In this document: positions 47,416 to 61,800 of the stretch, piece after piece | Layout: each line of letters begins with the position of its first letter | Numbering within the stretch: position 1 is the stretch's first letter | Source of the DNA: Phycomyces blakesleeanus NRRL 1555(-) | Taxonomy: Eukaryota; Mucoromycota; Mucoromycetes; Mucorales; Phycomycetaceae | Length of the DNA stretch: 64,000 bases | Direction of reading: 5' to 3' | Assembly (NCBI RefSeq): GCF_001638985.1 | Contig: NW_017265154.1 | Location: 310,001-374,000 of the forward strand | Notes under the pieces: generated by a model | What the model was told of the DNA's origin: nothing | What the model saw: the letters and a program-made list of their open reading frames with translations, nothing else | The model's database searches: none | Made by a program: the position numbers and the translations under genes

Positions 47416-49951
47416 ACTTAACCAACGAACAATATCACAAATAGGTAATCATATGTTAACGCTTCGTTAGATAAGCTGTACTTTCTTTCTGACATATTAT
47501 AACGCTTCAAAGCCATCCATTTTTAACCCTTTTACGAACCTTTCCAATCAAACTTGGTAGCTGTCAATATTTTGAGATAAAAAAGACCATGAACATAACT
47601 TCAACACGGATTATTACGTTGTTCTCTTTTATTTTCGTCAGTAGGTATATTTACAGCAAATCTCATTATATATACTGTCTTTCGCTCATAAAGGTTTCTG
47701 TTGATCTGATGGTTGGCTGTCACTGAAGCATTGTGAAGTGTACAAGTGCCTGGTGCGTGCGGGTGTGTGGTACGTTTCTGAGATGTGATACCGTCAGGCT
47801 CAGTAACAGCTATATATTATCCGTTCTTGAATGCGAATGTTGTATTTCACTCAATTGTGGTGCGTATACTACAATGCGGCTCCTAGCCACCAGAAAATGT
47901 TCTGTAGGCATGTTGTATATATAGCAAAGCTCAAAAACAAGTATTGCATAGATTTCTTGTCATTTGCACCTGAGTTAATTCTCTGGATTCAAATATTTCC
48001 CTCTAAAAGGATAAAAACTACCCGAGAATATGTGAGTGCTATTTACTAGCCTGAAGGAAGGTTGGGGTGGGAAGTGAATGAGAGGTAAGCGGGTGGGCGC
48101 AAGAAACAATAGAAAAGTTTGAGTTTGAGAACTATCTACATAAAGTCTTCTAGTTGAGCGTTACTGTGTTTACTTGATTTTTATTTTTTAGGTTAATTAG
48201 CATTACTTTAGCTACATTTTTAAAATTTTCCGGGTGCTTTGATCGGTTAGTCTTTCAAGTACCACGTTAGAATAGGTTATCTCAGTTAGAGCACCTTTAA
48301 TGGAATCATAAACACTCATACCCTTCCAATTGTGCAGGTTTTTACACCAAAATCTAAAATAAAACATGTCTTTCTATGGCTCAAAAAAGAAGAAGAGCTC
48401 AGGAAGAAAAAACACTATGAGAATTCAAGCTGGTTTTATGCAACAATATGCCTTTTCCCAAAAAAGAAAATAAAAAATGACAGATTGAAATTTCTTTTGC
48501 GACAAGTGTTTGAATTGGCGAGAATATCAATCATACAGGCTGTATCTGTAACCAAATAGGAAAAGATATAATTGTGGCTAATAAGCTTCTTTTTTTTTTT
48601 TAAAAAAAATGATTAATCTAAGCACCACTTTATTTCTAGACTATCATGCAGGTATCTTTATACGACCGGTGACAGAATGCTTGTCGATGATACTGTGTAA
48701 TACTCTTAATAATATGACAGCCTATTCTCGCTCTATTATAGTGAGAAATATAACACAGTGGGTAGCATGTGTGCGCCTATGAGGTCAAACTTATCCGATA
48801 CTGGCTAAATGTGCAAGAGTGCTTCTATACCTTCCCAATCAAATAGTCATAATCTGTATCTCAAAACAGAAAAACAAAAACAATAAATTGCTACCCCTGG
48901 TGACCCTCTTCAGATCTATCCAAAACCACTTATCTGCCACCTTGAAACCAGTTGCTTCGTGCTGACCAAGCAGAAGAATTCGATGGTTTTTATTGACAAT
49001 AATTACTAATGTATTGGGAAAATTCAGTCGCGATTTTGCTCATTTGTTTTTAGCGTCTGATCAATAAAGCAACATAAAATAGCTAAAGACTCCAGTATAT
49101 GTGACATATATAGACATTCTCTTATTTTAAGATAAAATATTAATATTACAATATTGTTATTATTTTCTTGGAACATAATTTTGATAAAAGGCAAATATTA
49201 TAGTATATTTATATATATTATACATATTAAAGTCGGCTCAACTGGTTAAGTAAAAGTATCTTGTTTTTTGATTGTGCTTATGTGCTTGTGTCTGTGTGTA
49301 TCTGTATTTCTTTATTTTGAAGAAAAAAGGAAAGCTATTATTTTTTTGCTCGGGAATCTTTTTACCCTTTCCATATGATTTTGCCTATTCTTGATCATTT
49401 TGGCATCACAGACCGAAGAATCTGGTTGAGCCTCAGGTGATCGCCTCAAGATTAAATCCGGCCCCGACTATATCCGTTCCCAATTTGTACCTGTATGGGT
49501 TCAGACAACAGCTAAGAGAGAGAGAGAGAGCTGACTTTATATACAATTTTGCGCTGCTTCAATATCCATTGTTACCGAAAAAAAAAATTACACACTTCAG
49601 GAACAGTAAAGTAACAAAAAACGAACCTATCAGAATACGTATCCATGGCGAGAAAAAGGCACAACTATTACTTATTTATATTATAGCAGAAAAATAAGAA
49701 TAAGAATAAGAAAATGGACCTTATATAAAACTTTGTATCTTCTGTTCAACGTTTCACGTGAGACGTCAGTGGAGAATGCACTGAAGATGTACAATGAGCT
49801 CACTTATACGCCTCTCATGGATCACTCCAGTCCGTTGGAAATTCTAGATCTTCAAGTATAAATAGAGACCCATAATTTCGGTTTTTTCATAGTTTCTTTT
49901 TTCTTTTTTTCTTTTTTTTTCTTTTCTTCTCTTCACATTTAATAAAGTGTG
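47416..49951. other. Intergenic region upstream of the DUF1206-like gene
   Basis: No gene supported. Scattered short frames (47733-47924, 48332-48559, 49437-49697) lack motifs. The right end holds the promoter elements listed separately. Confidence 0.45.
49755..49864 (+). promoter_or_regulatory. Promoter of the DUF1206-like gene: E-box, CRE-like site, TATA
   Basis: CACGTG at 49755-49760 is followed directly by a CRE-like GACGTCAG, and TATAAATA lies at 49857-49864, 88 nt before the start codon, followed by a T/C-rich leader. The spacing matches the TATA of the DUF4203-like gene. Confidence 0.55.
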
Positions 49952-51594
49952 ATGCCGTTTTCATTCTATATTCTTGTTGAAAAGTTCGGTGCATACGTAA
50001 ATGACTTATTCGGATTAAAACGGCACCCAACCGAAGATCTCGTTCAAGTTCCCAAGATCACTATCCCTGCAGACGCCAACCTTTCTCCGCGACAGATCAC
50101 GATAAAGAAGTACTGGGAACGATTCAAAAGACCTATAGGCGTTCCTTTAAACCATTACACCTATGTAAAAGTGCTTGGCAGAGTCGGCTTTGTATCGAAA
50201 GGCATCGTTTATGCTGTCATGGGTGGCATGTGTATTTCAACAGCAGCCCATCTTGACCCCGAGGTTGATGGTCTTCAGTCTCCAATGGTAATATTCATAA
50301 AGTCCGTCCATTTTTATGAAAATATTTTAATTTTTTTTAATAAAAAAAAAAAACCAACTAACTAACTTATGGATTTATCTATTATAGGGCGTCTTTATAT
50401 ATCTTGGTCTTTTCTCTATAGGCACACCACTGCTTATTATTATGCTTATTGGCATCTCGTTTTACTCTACTTGGCGATTGTAAGTATTTTTTTTTATTGT
50501 GTTGCATGATACATTCCAGGTAAATATTAACTCAAACTCTAAAGTTGGGAAGGTTCTTATGGTCAAGGAGGTGACAAAACACAGTCTGCATTCAAAAACT
50601 TTTTCCGCTGCCGATTGTCGCCCATTGTATCAGGCTGCGTTTACATAGTCTACCTGACATATATTGGAAAATTACTGGCAAAAACAAGAGAGGAAAGAAT
50701 CGCATTAGGAGATGTAACCTCAGACGATTGCTTCCCAGCTTGTTGGGGACACTCTGAACATTGGTACAAGAAAGCAGCAGTAGTCATCTTTGGCATGGCA
50801 TTTCTAATTGCATGCATCACTCAACTGCAGAATGTCTTTACCAAGCGATGGCACAATGATCTAATGGTACATCATTGTACTCGTATTGAAAAATGGGTGA
50901 TGATCACTCTGGGTCATCTCGGATTTTTAGCCCGCGCTGGTGTAAGCAACAACAACAACAAAAAAAGAAGAGTACAATTCTTAAAACTAAATTTCTACTT
51001 CATCTTTTACAGGTTTTTATGTTTGTCGGTGTATATATGTTCAAAGTCTCACGCCATGATATCGAAGTTAAACACGATTCGTTTGCAGACGCAATCAACC
51101 AAGCCAACAATGTGAAAGGCGGAGCAGTTCTTTTGTGGCTACTAGGAATAGGCTTGATTTTTTTCGGCGTCTTTGCCGCGGGTAATGCCTACTACAAGTA
51201 TTACCCCACACCGCCACCACATCGACAGGCATTTTACCTAGAGGACAGTGAACTTCATTTCGAGCCAAAACCCAAGACAGCTGAGGAAGAACTCACGGCA
51301 GTCATTGTTGAAATTCCAGAAGCCACTTCGGCTAAGCAAAATACCCCACCAATGAGTGAGATTGTGACCCCAAACAATAACTATCCAAGCGGTTCATCTG
51401 ATAAGAATCCTATATCCATAGCAACCACAGAAACCATGAGCATTTCTGCTAGCCAAACAACCGAAGATTCGGATGTGACCTCCATTCCGTCGCCTGTAGA
51501 AGAATCTGTCGTTAGTCCAGGTGCTCCTCTCATGATACCTGAACGTCCACCTTCCCCATGGGAGAGTACCGGAAGATATCGAATGAGAAAATAG
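49952..51594 (+). CDS. DUF1206-like multi-pass membrane protein
   Basis: Four exons (49952-50287, 50388-50479, 50545-50941, 51013-51594) encode 468 residues. After a polar N-terminal 75 residues come about six membrane helices in pairs, each opening with a G-R-x-G-F or similar turn (LGRVGFVSKGIVYAVMGG; HLGFLARAGVFMFVG), which is the repeat pattern of DUF1206 membrane proteins. Conserved-looking W-R-F-W-E-G follows helix pair one. The C-terminal 130 residues are Pro/Ser/Thr-rich and cytoplasmic-like, ending ESTGRYRMRK. The family has no established biochemical role. Start is the ATG of MPFSFYILVE; the GTG just before it is not used. Confidence 0.75.
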
Positions 51595-52832
51595 TTCTAT
51601 CTTTTTTTATTTTGTTTTGTTCAAAGACAAAAGACGAAACAAGCCCTATAGAGTGAGCCACACTTAACCAAAAAGTCATAGCTATAATTTATTTATATTA
51701 GATTCCTACATGTACACTTACTTACAAACCTTACTTAATTTACTATATACACTTAATCTTAATTTTCTTTGTACTTTACCAATAATACCAATAATAATAA
51801 TAATATGCATCTGTAGTATAGGTTACAATACATCTTAATACATTTCGAGTCATAAAATGTTACCCATTCTTAATTAGTTCTTTTGACTTTTTCTTTCTCT
51901 TGCTTTTTAAGTAACAGCTCATACTACATAACACCTTAAACGATATTAAATCGAATTGAATTTAATGGTTTATCAAATCAGTGTATTAGAGTATGTCAGT
52001 TTGCCTGTTTTCTTTTTCTTTTCAACTTATGAATAATATCTGTTTGATAATCAATGAAGGAGGTTTTTCTTTAAATATTCAATTATTATTTTTATCATAG
52101 TATTTTTCTTATCTTTCTTTAAAGTCATCCTGTTATTCAATACTTTTTTATTGTGAAAATGAAAATCAGTTAATCAAAACCCATAATCTTACAGTTTAGT
52201 TTATAGCGTTCTTTATATGTAATTTTGGGTGTCATTGGAGTTAATACAATTGTTTTTTAATGATGCGTTTTTTTGTTGTTGTTTCACTACTGAAAGTTCA
52301 TATCAACCCAAATTATTCATTTAATACAAGGTTTTCTTCGCACACACAGTGTAACATAAATATCAGTCCTCTAAAGGCATCACCAGACAAAGTTCCAGGT
52401 CTTATTTAAACAATACCATTCGATATAAACTACGATGATATTTGTAAAAGAAGATAAGTAATTGCTAAAACATTCTGATAACTGTATGTAAACCATATGA
52501 TTATAGATAGTATTATTATTCAAAATGATGATGATGACAATAATATAACGATTGTGTGCATTATTTATAAAGGGTATCAGAAAACTTTATACGTAATTCA
52601 TTACTCATGTACGTTACGTTATTTGTGTATATTTGTTTTTATGCAATGCAAGGAGTTGATATAACTAGCTTGAAAAAAAAAGCAAAACAAAAGTCAATAG
52701 ATATTATTATCATTATTTTTCAAAAATATAGTAATTATACATTTTTATTTGTAGAAAGAAAAAAAAAAGAATGAAAAATAGTACAATGTTTACATTGAAA
52801 AATAACATATATCCTCAAATTTTATTTTATTT
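51595..52832. other. AT-rich intergenic, convergent 3' ends
   Basis: It separates the stops of the DUF1206-like gene and the neurofibromin gene. Contains TAA and GAT trinucleotide runs (51788-51804, 52525-52537). No coding signal. Confidence 0.5.
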
Positions 52833-55800
52833 TTACTCAATAATAGCAAGTAGTTGACTAATAAGCATTGAAGTAGGAAGGGCATTTGGTTTTGTAGGAA
52901 CATAATTTGTATCTGCAAGGGCAGGGAATTCAATTTCTTCAAGGAGAGTCTTTTGGTTGCGTCTTTCGGTAGTAGTATTAAACACCGGCTCTGAACAGGC
53001 AGTCAAGAGAATTGCTTTTATGGTATCGATAAGAGCAAAATTTTGGCTTGAAACAACGATTTGGTTCATCTTTGGTAGAAGTGCCTCATAACTAAAATGC
53101 CGAATTAATATTATGATTATGATTATTATTTTGTAAAAAAAAATCTTTGCACTTACACAAGTGAAAACACTTCTGGTATAGATATGGCAGCCTCAGCCAA
53201 GAACTCGTAAAGGAATAGTCGTTCAGACTCATTATCAGAAGCATTTACCATAGTAACCAAAAGGGATACAAGAAGTAATCCAGTCGTGTTGTCAGGAATC
53301 TCCAGTGTATCAAAGATTTGGACATATGAGGACTCAAACTCGATTCCGTCGAGCTCAATATCATCTATTCCGGCCAGTCGCAAAAGTTCTCGGAGTGCAC
53401 CGTTTTCGACCGCGAACGGAAGCAAGACTGCGAGGTAGCCAATCGTCCGAGACTTGACAACGTTCTGTTCAACGGATCTCTTACAGTCGATCTCAAGGAA
53501 TGTAGTAAGACACTGCAGTGTGTTGGCTTTTGGGTCACAGTTGATCAATCCTTTTAACAATATACCAGCTACCGCAAAGGAGAAATGGGTGTCAAAGTTC
53601 ACGCCGCTCTGTAGATCGATCTCCCTTGCAATGTCTGACATTGGCTCGCGTGCTTCCATAAGAACATCTGCCAGCGATCTGTGCACAAACAGTTTACTGT
53701 CATCCAAAGCCTGTAAGACTGACTGGAGCAGCTGAATAGCAGCAGGGAATATGGCAGGGCGGTTCATCTGGACAAGTGCGATGGCAATCCAGAAAAGTGA
53801 CTTTACATAGCGCGAGTTTGCTGGTAGATGGTGGATAATGTTGCCAAGGCACATCATGATACTGACAACCAAGTAAGAGTCAGATTCATCGTATTCTTCT
53901 AAGGCTCTTTTCAATGCAATCAATATTTGATAGATAAGATCATCATCTACTTCATCTTGAGCTAAGCAGCCAAGAACAACAAATGATCTGGGCTGGATTG
54001 CAGGGTTAAACTGGAAGGTTGTACTAGTAACAAGGCTCATCCAGCGTGCTCTCCACATGTTTGCGACATCTAAAATCATTTAATTTAAGTACGTAAATAA
54101 TAATAATAATATTATATTTCCTTCCTTTTTTTTAGCTATCAAAAAAAAAGAACCTTACCTGTTGAAGAAGCTCCAATTGCCAAAACATCCAATAAAAGGC
54201 GAACAACCGACTCTAATGATGTTAGGTTAAGTGGACCAGAGGCGTCTGTGTTGGCCTCGGGTGAAATAACAAAAGCATTTCCGTGTGATTTGATAAGACC
54301 AAAGTTGAGGCGGCACTTTGTGTCGCAAACGTCGTTTAACAGGAACTGCAGCTTTTTTTCGTTATCTTCGCTTAAGTCCGAGCCAGTGCATATTGTGTGT
54401 ATAATATTGATAACAAGTTCATGGACAGAAGCTCTGATAAACGCTGGGCCTGTTGCTACCAAAAGAGAAACGATATGAAAAATCTCTGGAAGATAGGGTC
54501 TGGCTGTCTTGACGTTGTTAAACGAAAGCATGAGAAGAAATCTAAGAAGAACGGCAATCTCTGCCCACGCAGGATGATCGACTAAGTTTTTGCATGGTTG
54601 TACCAGCGTACGTTGTATAGTCTGTTTTTAGATGAGTGTCAGTAATGTAAGATATTACGGTCCATCCATCTACAAAGGGCCTTACATTGCGCATTCTTGA
54701 AATAACTTTTGCGCGTACAGATGTGCCTGCCATTGTAACAAAAGTGTCTGCCAAGGACTCTGCTCGCAAAGAACCGACACCACTTTCCACAGAATATTGT
54801 ATAAATGATTCCAGAATAAGGTTGACCATGTCATCAACTTCTGCTAATGGTTTCCACACCTTGGCCTGAATGTGTTTGTAGAGCTATACAAGTAATATGA
54901 GCCAAGTGTATCTTTTTTAAAATATGTATATACTAAATGATGTCCCAGTAAACTAGTCAAGTACATACCGAAGGTTGAGATACAGTAAGTTCAATAAATA
55001 AACGCAGAATCTCTTTTGTTTTTGTGAGACTACGAGAGTTACTACTTGAGCCACCACGCCCAAATATGGCCAGATTGCGAAGCCAAGGAGACATATACTC
55101 CAAGCAGAGGAGTTGCATTTGCTTTTCAGACTTGTATAACCCTGCAAAACTTTCTGCCAAGAACTCCAAGGTGAGCTGAGACTCGGTATGGGATAAAATT
55201 TTACTGATGTTGACAATAAAGTTTGTGCTGTTTGCAGGAATACATAGGTCTATGAAAGAGTTAGGCTCGAGGCTTCTGGTCAGTTTTTTTTTAAGTTTAT
55301 AATATGTACCTCTTGTATGCATTAGTTGATTTCCGACGTCAAAACGGAACGCTTCACTCAAAGAGCATAATAAACAGTATGCAGAGACACGCAATTCAGG
55401 ATCACTACTACCGATATTGAGCAAGGCCATGTTAAGTAGTCGACCAGGAACATCTGTTGGGTTAATCGAGTTTTCATGAATGTTTGCAGGTTTTGTAATC
55501 TCATCGTAGCGTGTTTTGTTGAAACGGAGAAGCTATAGTAAATATACAGACATACATATATATATATATATATTTATATAAACATTTTGGTTTTTTGTAT
55601 GTTTTTGTAAATTTTATCTGATTTACTTACAGCAAGAATAGAGTTTCTCTTGGAAGTAGCAAATATCAAGGATGTTTGTCCATGATCAGTTTTGATGCAG
55701 AAATCCCCTCCTCCAGTTTCTGTACTCTTTGAGCTTGAGATAGGAAACACATTATCAATCTCAGAGATATGATAAATATCGTTCAAGACACTATTCAATC

Positions 55801-58800
55801 CCCAGAGCATTTCCTGTTTGCGCACCTACACATTTTTGTTGTTGTTGAACATATTATCCTTTGTTTGATACTATTGAATACTCTAACTGTTTATGACACT
55901 TACTGTCGTAATCTGTAAATATTCAGGACCAAGTTTAATAGTAACAGGAATAGATAGAACCATATTAGCAATTCTAACTACAGGCGAAAATGCAATACAT
56001 TTCTCCTTATCAATGTCAACTATGATATTAGATAAAAAAATTAAGGTGAGTCTTTTTTTTTTACGACACAACACACATATTATATGTTTTTTTTTTCTCA
56101 ATATACCTGTTGATTTTGGGAGGCGAAGTTCAGAAGGAGCGATATACTCTTGCAGCTCAACTGTGCTAAACAAAAATATGGTTCTCTTGAGAAGTCTGTT
56201 GGCTAACACGCGAGGAAGTTTTCGGACGTATCGTTGGAATTGAGTATTTGGGTTGAAGATATATAGCGCAGAGAATGTATCATTGATTTCACTGAATATA
56301 AGTTGAACAAGCTGATTAAGCCAATGGGCAGGCATGTGGCAGTCTGTGTTGAGGCATGTTGTGTCTAACAAAAGTTCAAATGGCTTTTTGATATATGGTT
56401 CCATAACCTAGATACAGAAGAATGATTAGAAAACTATAATTCAACATGAAAAGAGGGAATTTTTTTTTGATTTTTTTTTATAAAACTTGATATCACTTAC
56501 ACAAAGCGCATAATAAGTAAGAAGCTCAAAATCAAAGTTTTCACCTTTTGCTTTGTTGAGAATCATATAAAATACAGGACGTCCACTTCTAGAAACACCA
56601 CCCTGGTAAAATATATTGAGTGAACTGATGGTAGTGACATCGCGGTACCGGTTGCGGTTGATAAATTCACAGTAATAATGGTTATTGTTTGCTGTCGAAT
56701 AATTTACTGAAAGCGTTGTAAGATCTTGTTGAGAGATATCAGGAGGACGACCAAGCTGTGCAAGCAAGCTCGATAGCTTATCAAGTGTTCTCTTCCACTC
56801 AAGCAATTTTTGTGTATCAGAAATCTCCTTGACTTTGCGCTCGCTCAAATCTCTGCCCATGCGTTCAAAGTTGTCAGAGATATAGCGGTGAACTCTGTGG
56901 TATGTTTTGTGATCGAGCTGCACAGCAGGGATCTGGATTGCCATGGTTTCTTCACTTGGGACTGTAGATATCTCCCGCAGGAAGCCAGCAACCTTGTATA
57001 TGTTGCTCGTAAGAAAATCGTTGAGGACAATCATGTGGGTTTCTTTGGCTCCAAAGAAGACATTGTTGGCCAAGTTTTGAATGATACGTGTTGCTTGAAG
57101 TAGAAGTTTTCGAACATTTCCAGTTCTCGAGGTAGTTAATTTGGAGAACATTGAGTTTTCTGGAGCAACAATTGCAGGTCCAAATAGACGTAGAATGACA
57201 AATCCACCGACTGCAGAGTATTTTGCTTCTGGGAATCTGACTCGAACAGCGTCGACAATCAATGAAAGTTCTTTTCGGAAGATTCTAATAAGAGAAAGTA
57301 TATATGCGTAAGTAGAATAAATGGCATAATCAACAGACTATATGCGTACCTAGGTGCTTTGTTGGATGATGAGCAGATTGCATTCAAAAGGATTTCAGTC
57401 GCGTGAACAACATTCTCTTTGTTAGTTGCGATATCTTCTCCTGGTTTAAGTTTTTGTGCATCAAGTTCCCATGTTTGCATATGTTCGGGTAGCATGTTTA
57501 TCTCGTCCATTACAGATTGTAGTGTACTTTGAATATAGGCACCGCAACAATTTTGCGCGAATATAGACAATAGTTGAGTTGCAACTGTTGTACCTCTAAA
57601 CAAAGTAGCTTCTTGTTCTGTAGATAATATTTGTTTGGTTATTTTATTATCCATCTTACTAGATCATTCACATTAGCAATCATAATTACCTGTCGAAGCA
57701 ACCTCTTTTTTTATTACTTCCTTCAGTAGATGCATGATCTTTTCGCGAGATTCGTAGCAGACCAAAATTGTTTCCATAATAGATGCGGTGTCAGAAGGTG
57801 GACAAACGCTACAGAGGGACATCACGACAGATATATCTGAGTCAATAAGTACCTATTTGACCAAAGAGAAAGCATACACACACGCACATACATTAGTCTA
57901 TCTAATTTATAAGTAAAAATAAAAATAAAAACAAATTTTTACATCAATCATTTGTTCATATCGATCAGTCATTAGATTATCTGCCAAGCTGTCAAATTTG
58001 GCTCCTTCGTCAAGAATATTTGCAAGCACTTGCATAAATGCTGTACGTGTTCGTATATCTTCATGGTAAGCCATGGCCAATGAATATTTAAGGCCAGTCT
58101 CGACATTTGCATTCAAAAGGTTTGACATTGCCAAGATCGTATTGTCTTTCAGTATTACCCACTCATTGGTGTTTTCGATCTGCGTTAGACAATATAAAGA
58201 GCATGTTAGTCAATCTGATATGTAGCAATTTATATTTTAGCTATTTACTATTAATTCCGTTGTTTCTTGGATATGTAAATATATCAAATGAATAAATAAA
58301 AAAATTATGATTTAGCTTTCTATGTACCTTGTTTGTCGCATTTGCGGCCTCAATCTAATTGATGGTTGTATAGGGCAGATAAGCTTACAATAACAATATA
58401 TATATATTACCTTTATTATTTATTAATATTATTTTTACCTCATTGACTCGGCATCGATTTAGAAGCTTCAAAAAGAAGGCGAGATACTTGTAAAACAGTC
58501 GGCTTTTAACCTGGGCAGCTTCACTTTCTGAAACTGGCTCAGATGTCTGTAGTGGTAGTTGATGAAGGAGTGTCGCAATTGCTCGAATACAGGCTTGATC
58601 GAGATCACGTTGTAACTTTTGATTCTGTGGCCCATCTTGTAAAGCCATGGATGGTTTTAAATCGGATGCTTGCTTTAATAACAAATTTAAAGATAAATAA
58701 GTTTAGCGCTAAACTATAAAGCCTAATATTCATTTTCTTATATATAACATACCAAAGCAAACCCACTGGTCCATTCGACAATAACCTCCAATAGCTTATT

Positions 58801-61800
58801 TCTCAATCGCATTTCGTCTCTCACCACAATTTGCTCTTTCTTCAGGACAAGTGTTTCTATCATGTGAGCAACCTTAATTTTTACACGTAGTGTGGTTTGA
58901 TTGTTCGGGAGTTGATCAATGTAAGAGGTGCAGTAACGGGTCAAGGTACTAAAATTGACACTCAACAAAAAGTCATTCGGATCCACCAATCTATCCAAGA
59001 TCGACTTTAAGATAACTACGACTAAATCGACGAATGTTGTTCTCGAGGGATCACAAAGAGCCTCCTCATCAGCGTTGAAAAAAGTCGACATATAAGTTTC
59101 GAGGTGCTTGAAAAGATTAGAGTAAAGTTCGGGTGCAAGTTCAATTCCAAGAATCTCTCTGACACTCTCTCGGATTGTCGCTTTGTCAGATGCCAATAAT
59201 TCTACCATTTCAGATACAAAACGGTCCACCATAATCTCGGGCTCCGTTGGCGAATAGACACGACGAAAATCTTGGACATATTCGACAGATTTTTTGGCGC
59301 CAGCTAAGGTAAAGTTGTCTGTGAAAGGTGATTTGATCAGGCAACATCCGCCAAGTGAAGAAAGAAAACCAGCATAATTCTCCCATTCTACTCTCATATC
59401 TTCTTTTGATTCTGTACGATTTTGGTATGCAGAAGCCAGTCTAGATGCACTTGTTTTCATTTTTTCTCTTCCGGGACCCATTCCCTGTCCTCTTTTTCCA
59501 ATCGTGCTATCGTTGAGGTCTTCAGAGAACGTATCTGTGACAGATAAAGAAAGTGGGCCTGTCAAAGCCTTCCACCTCTTCCAAGCTTCTTCCCATGCAG
59601 CCAATATTCCGGGTGTGGGTGTCGAAAGCATCCTTAAATATTTTCGAAGGCGTTTTTGTTGGGCTTTTCGACCTATAAATGCAGTATCTTCTCTCACAAT
59701 CTCTTTGTATATATCAAGGTTCCGAAGCATGGTACTGTATTCGTTGATTTCATATTCAGATCCGGTAATAAAATTTGTTTCTGCGCATAGGTATCCAACA
59801 CATCTTGTCGAGGCAGAGCACAGCTCTGGTTTTGGAGAGCACATAGTCAGCAATAGGGCAACTTCGATAGCAACAGCCGATTGAATGCGAATCTTTATAG
59901 AGGATCCATCGTTTGCATTTTCCTAAAAGCAATCGCATAATAAACAGTAAGAAATATTTAGCTCACATAATAAGCATAATAATACTTTTGGAAACTTACT
60001 GCGTTGTTGCGAATGAATATGGACCTTGTAGCACATAATTTTCCTTTGAGATTCATGAGGAACAAATTCCCTTCATCATCTTTGGGTTTTTCAAGGATCT
60101 GTCTTGCTATTAAGAATCCTAGCTGAGAAGAAATTCGCCAGAAATTTGGCATTCTAGTTTCAAAAGGACCCCAGAGGTCGATGTGCTTTTGTTCGTGTAG
60201 TTTGATGAGACATTCACCAGAAAGTTGTCTGATATTTTGCTCTGGATGCTGAAGTAATTGTGTCATACCCGCCATAACAGCAGCGTGACTCTCCAATGGA
60301 TCTTCTTCTTTACCCTTTGAAAAATGGGAAAACGATGATTCGAATTGTCTGGTTAGCAACAAGTTTTTACTTCATATCTCATTCTGGCTTACCATGAGAA
60401 CCAACAAAGGGTCGGCTCGATAAAGACGCAGGATGTCTTCAAGAATCATGGTGTTTTCTTTTTCTTTTAATTTTATGTCTTTTCTCGGGTTTTTGTCTAG
60501 TTGGGCTCTCCGGGGGCCCAATTGGCCGAGTACGGATTCCATTCTGCTGATTGTACCGTATTCGTATCCACTTGCTGGTAGGAATATTTTTCTTAGATAC
60601 CCGCAGAGCATGGGGTACATACACTCAATCTTTGGATTCCATGGAAGATGTGGATCTTCCTGAACAATGGCAAGACAAGACTTTACCAAAGCCATTTTAA
60701 ATACGACAGGGGCTCCGTCTTCAAGGCAGACAGGAACAATATCGCACAGTGTTTTTTTTGTGTCAAGGCGTAATCTGGCCAAGAGATAATCTGTGGCAAA
60801 TGCTTGTTGGTCAATTGTATATCCTCCATTTGTTATCGAAGGTTGAGGGACTGAGAAACGAGCGATGTTCCAGACACACTCTCGCAGGTCGTCTTCAACG
60901 TCAGTTGCGATGTGACGTAGTACACTATTTTCGGTTGGAGATACATATGTAGCTGCTCTGCAAAAGTCTACGTAGCACATTGCAGCAATTTCTGTTGATC
61001 TTGCCGTTCTCAAGGTTTTCCCCAACACTTTCAAAAACGCTGCCTAATTTTAGAAAGCCATAAATATTGTTAGTTAGTCATACAATACAAATTATTCTTT
61101 TCTCTTCCAAAAATTAAAACAGAACAAATCATTTTACCCTTCTATTTTGAGAAGAGGGGCCATCAAGATAAGCTTGTATCAAGACATCTGGGGAGAGGAT
61201 GAGTAAAAGAGATCGGAGAGGCCAAATGATGGCTTTTCTTCTAAGGCTATCTGTATTCGAATTGCAAAGATCAAAGAGGATCTCTGATCCGTTCATGAGA
61301 CGATTGTCACTCTCGTACATTTCTGAGAATTCGGTGGGATAAGACTCGATCCAGCGCCAGATCGCAATTCTCATCAGTTTTGCAAATAGCAATTTTGTCT
61401 CGTTTTCAATATTTAAGAAATAAGGACTTAGGTCTACAGGAAAACATTAACTTTTTGTTAAAAGATGTATAATGAAAATCGATTATCATTTCTCCCCCTT
61501 TGTTGTTCTTCTTTGGTCTTACCTGTTAAGACCGTTGAGAGTCTGTCTCTGGTCAAGCAACAGCACTCCAAAAGACGCAATTCAGTCAAGCTTGCTTCTG
61601 TATTGTCACTGATAATGCTCAAGGTGTGGACAGCATTTTTGATTTTTGCATAGTAAGTCTGCCAGTTACTTGCACTCACATAATGCAGAATCTTTCCAGC
61701 TGCACTATGAATGCTCATGACTAGTTCGTATGACTGACAGTCAATTCTAGTTTGGAAACAGGCTAGCTCGTTCGCGAAATAATCGGGAGAAGAATAATTG

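Noticed and set aside
48265..48300. tRNA-like word (ctcagttagagca)
   Set aside because: It resembles a D-arm, but no matching acceptor stem or B box (GGTTCGANTCC) was found downstream.
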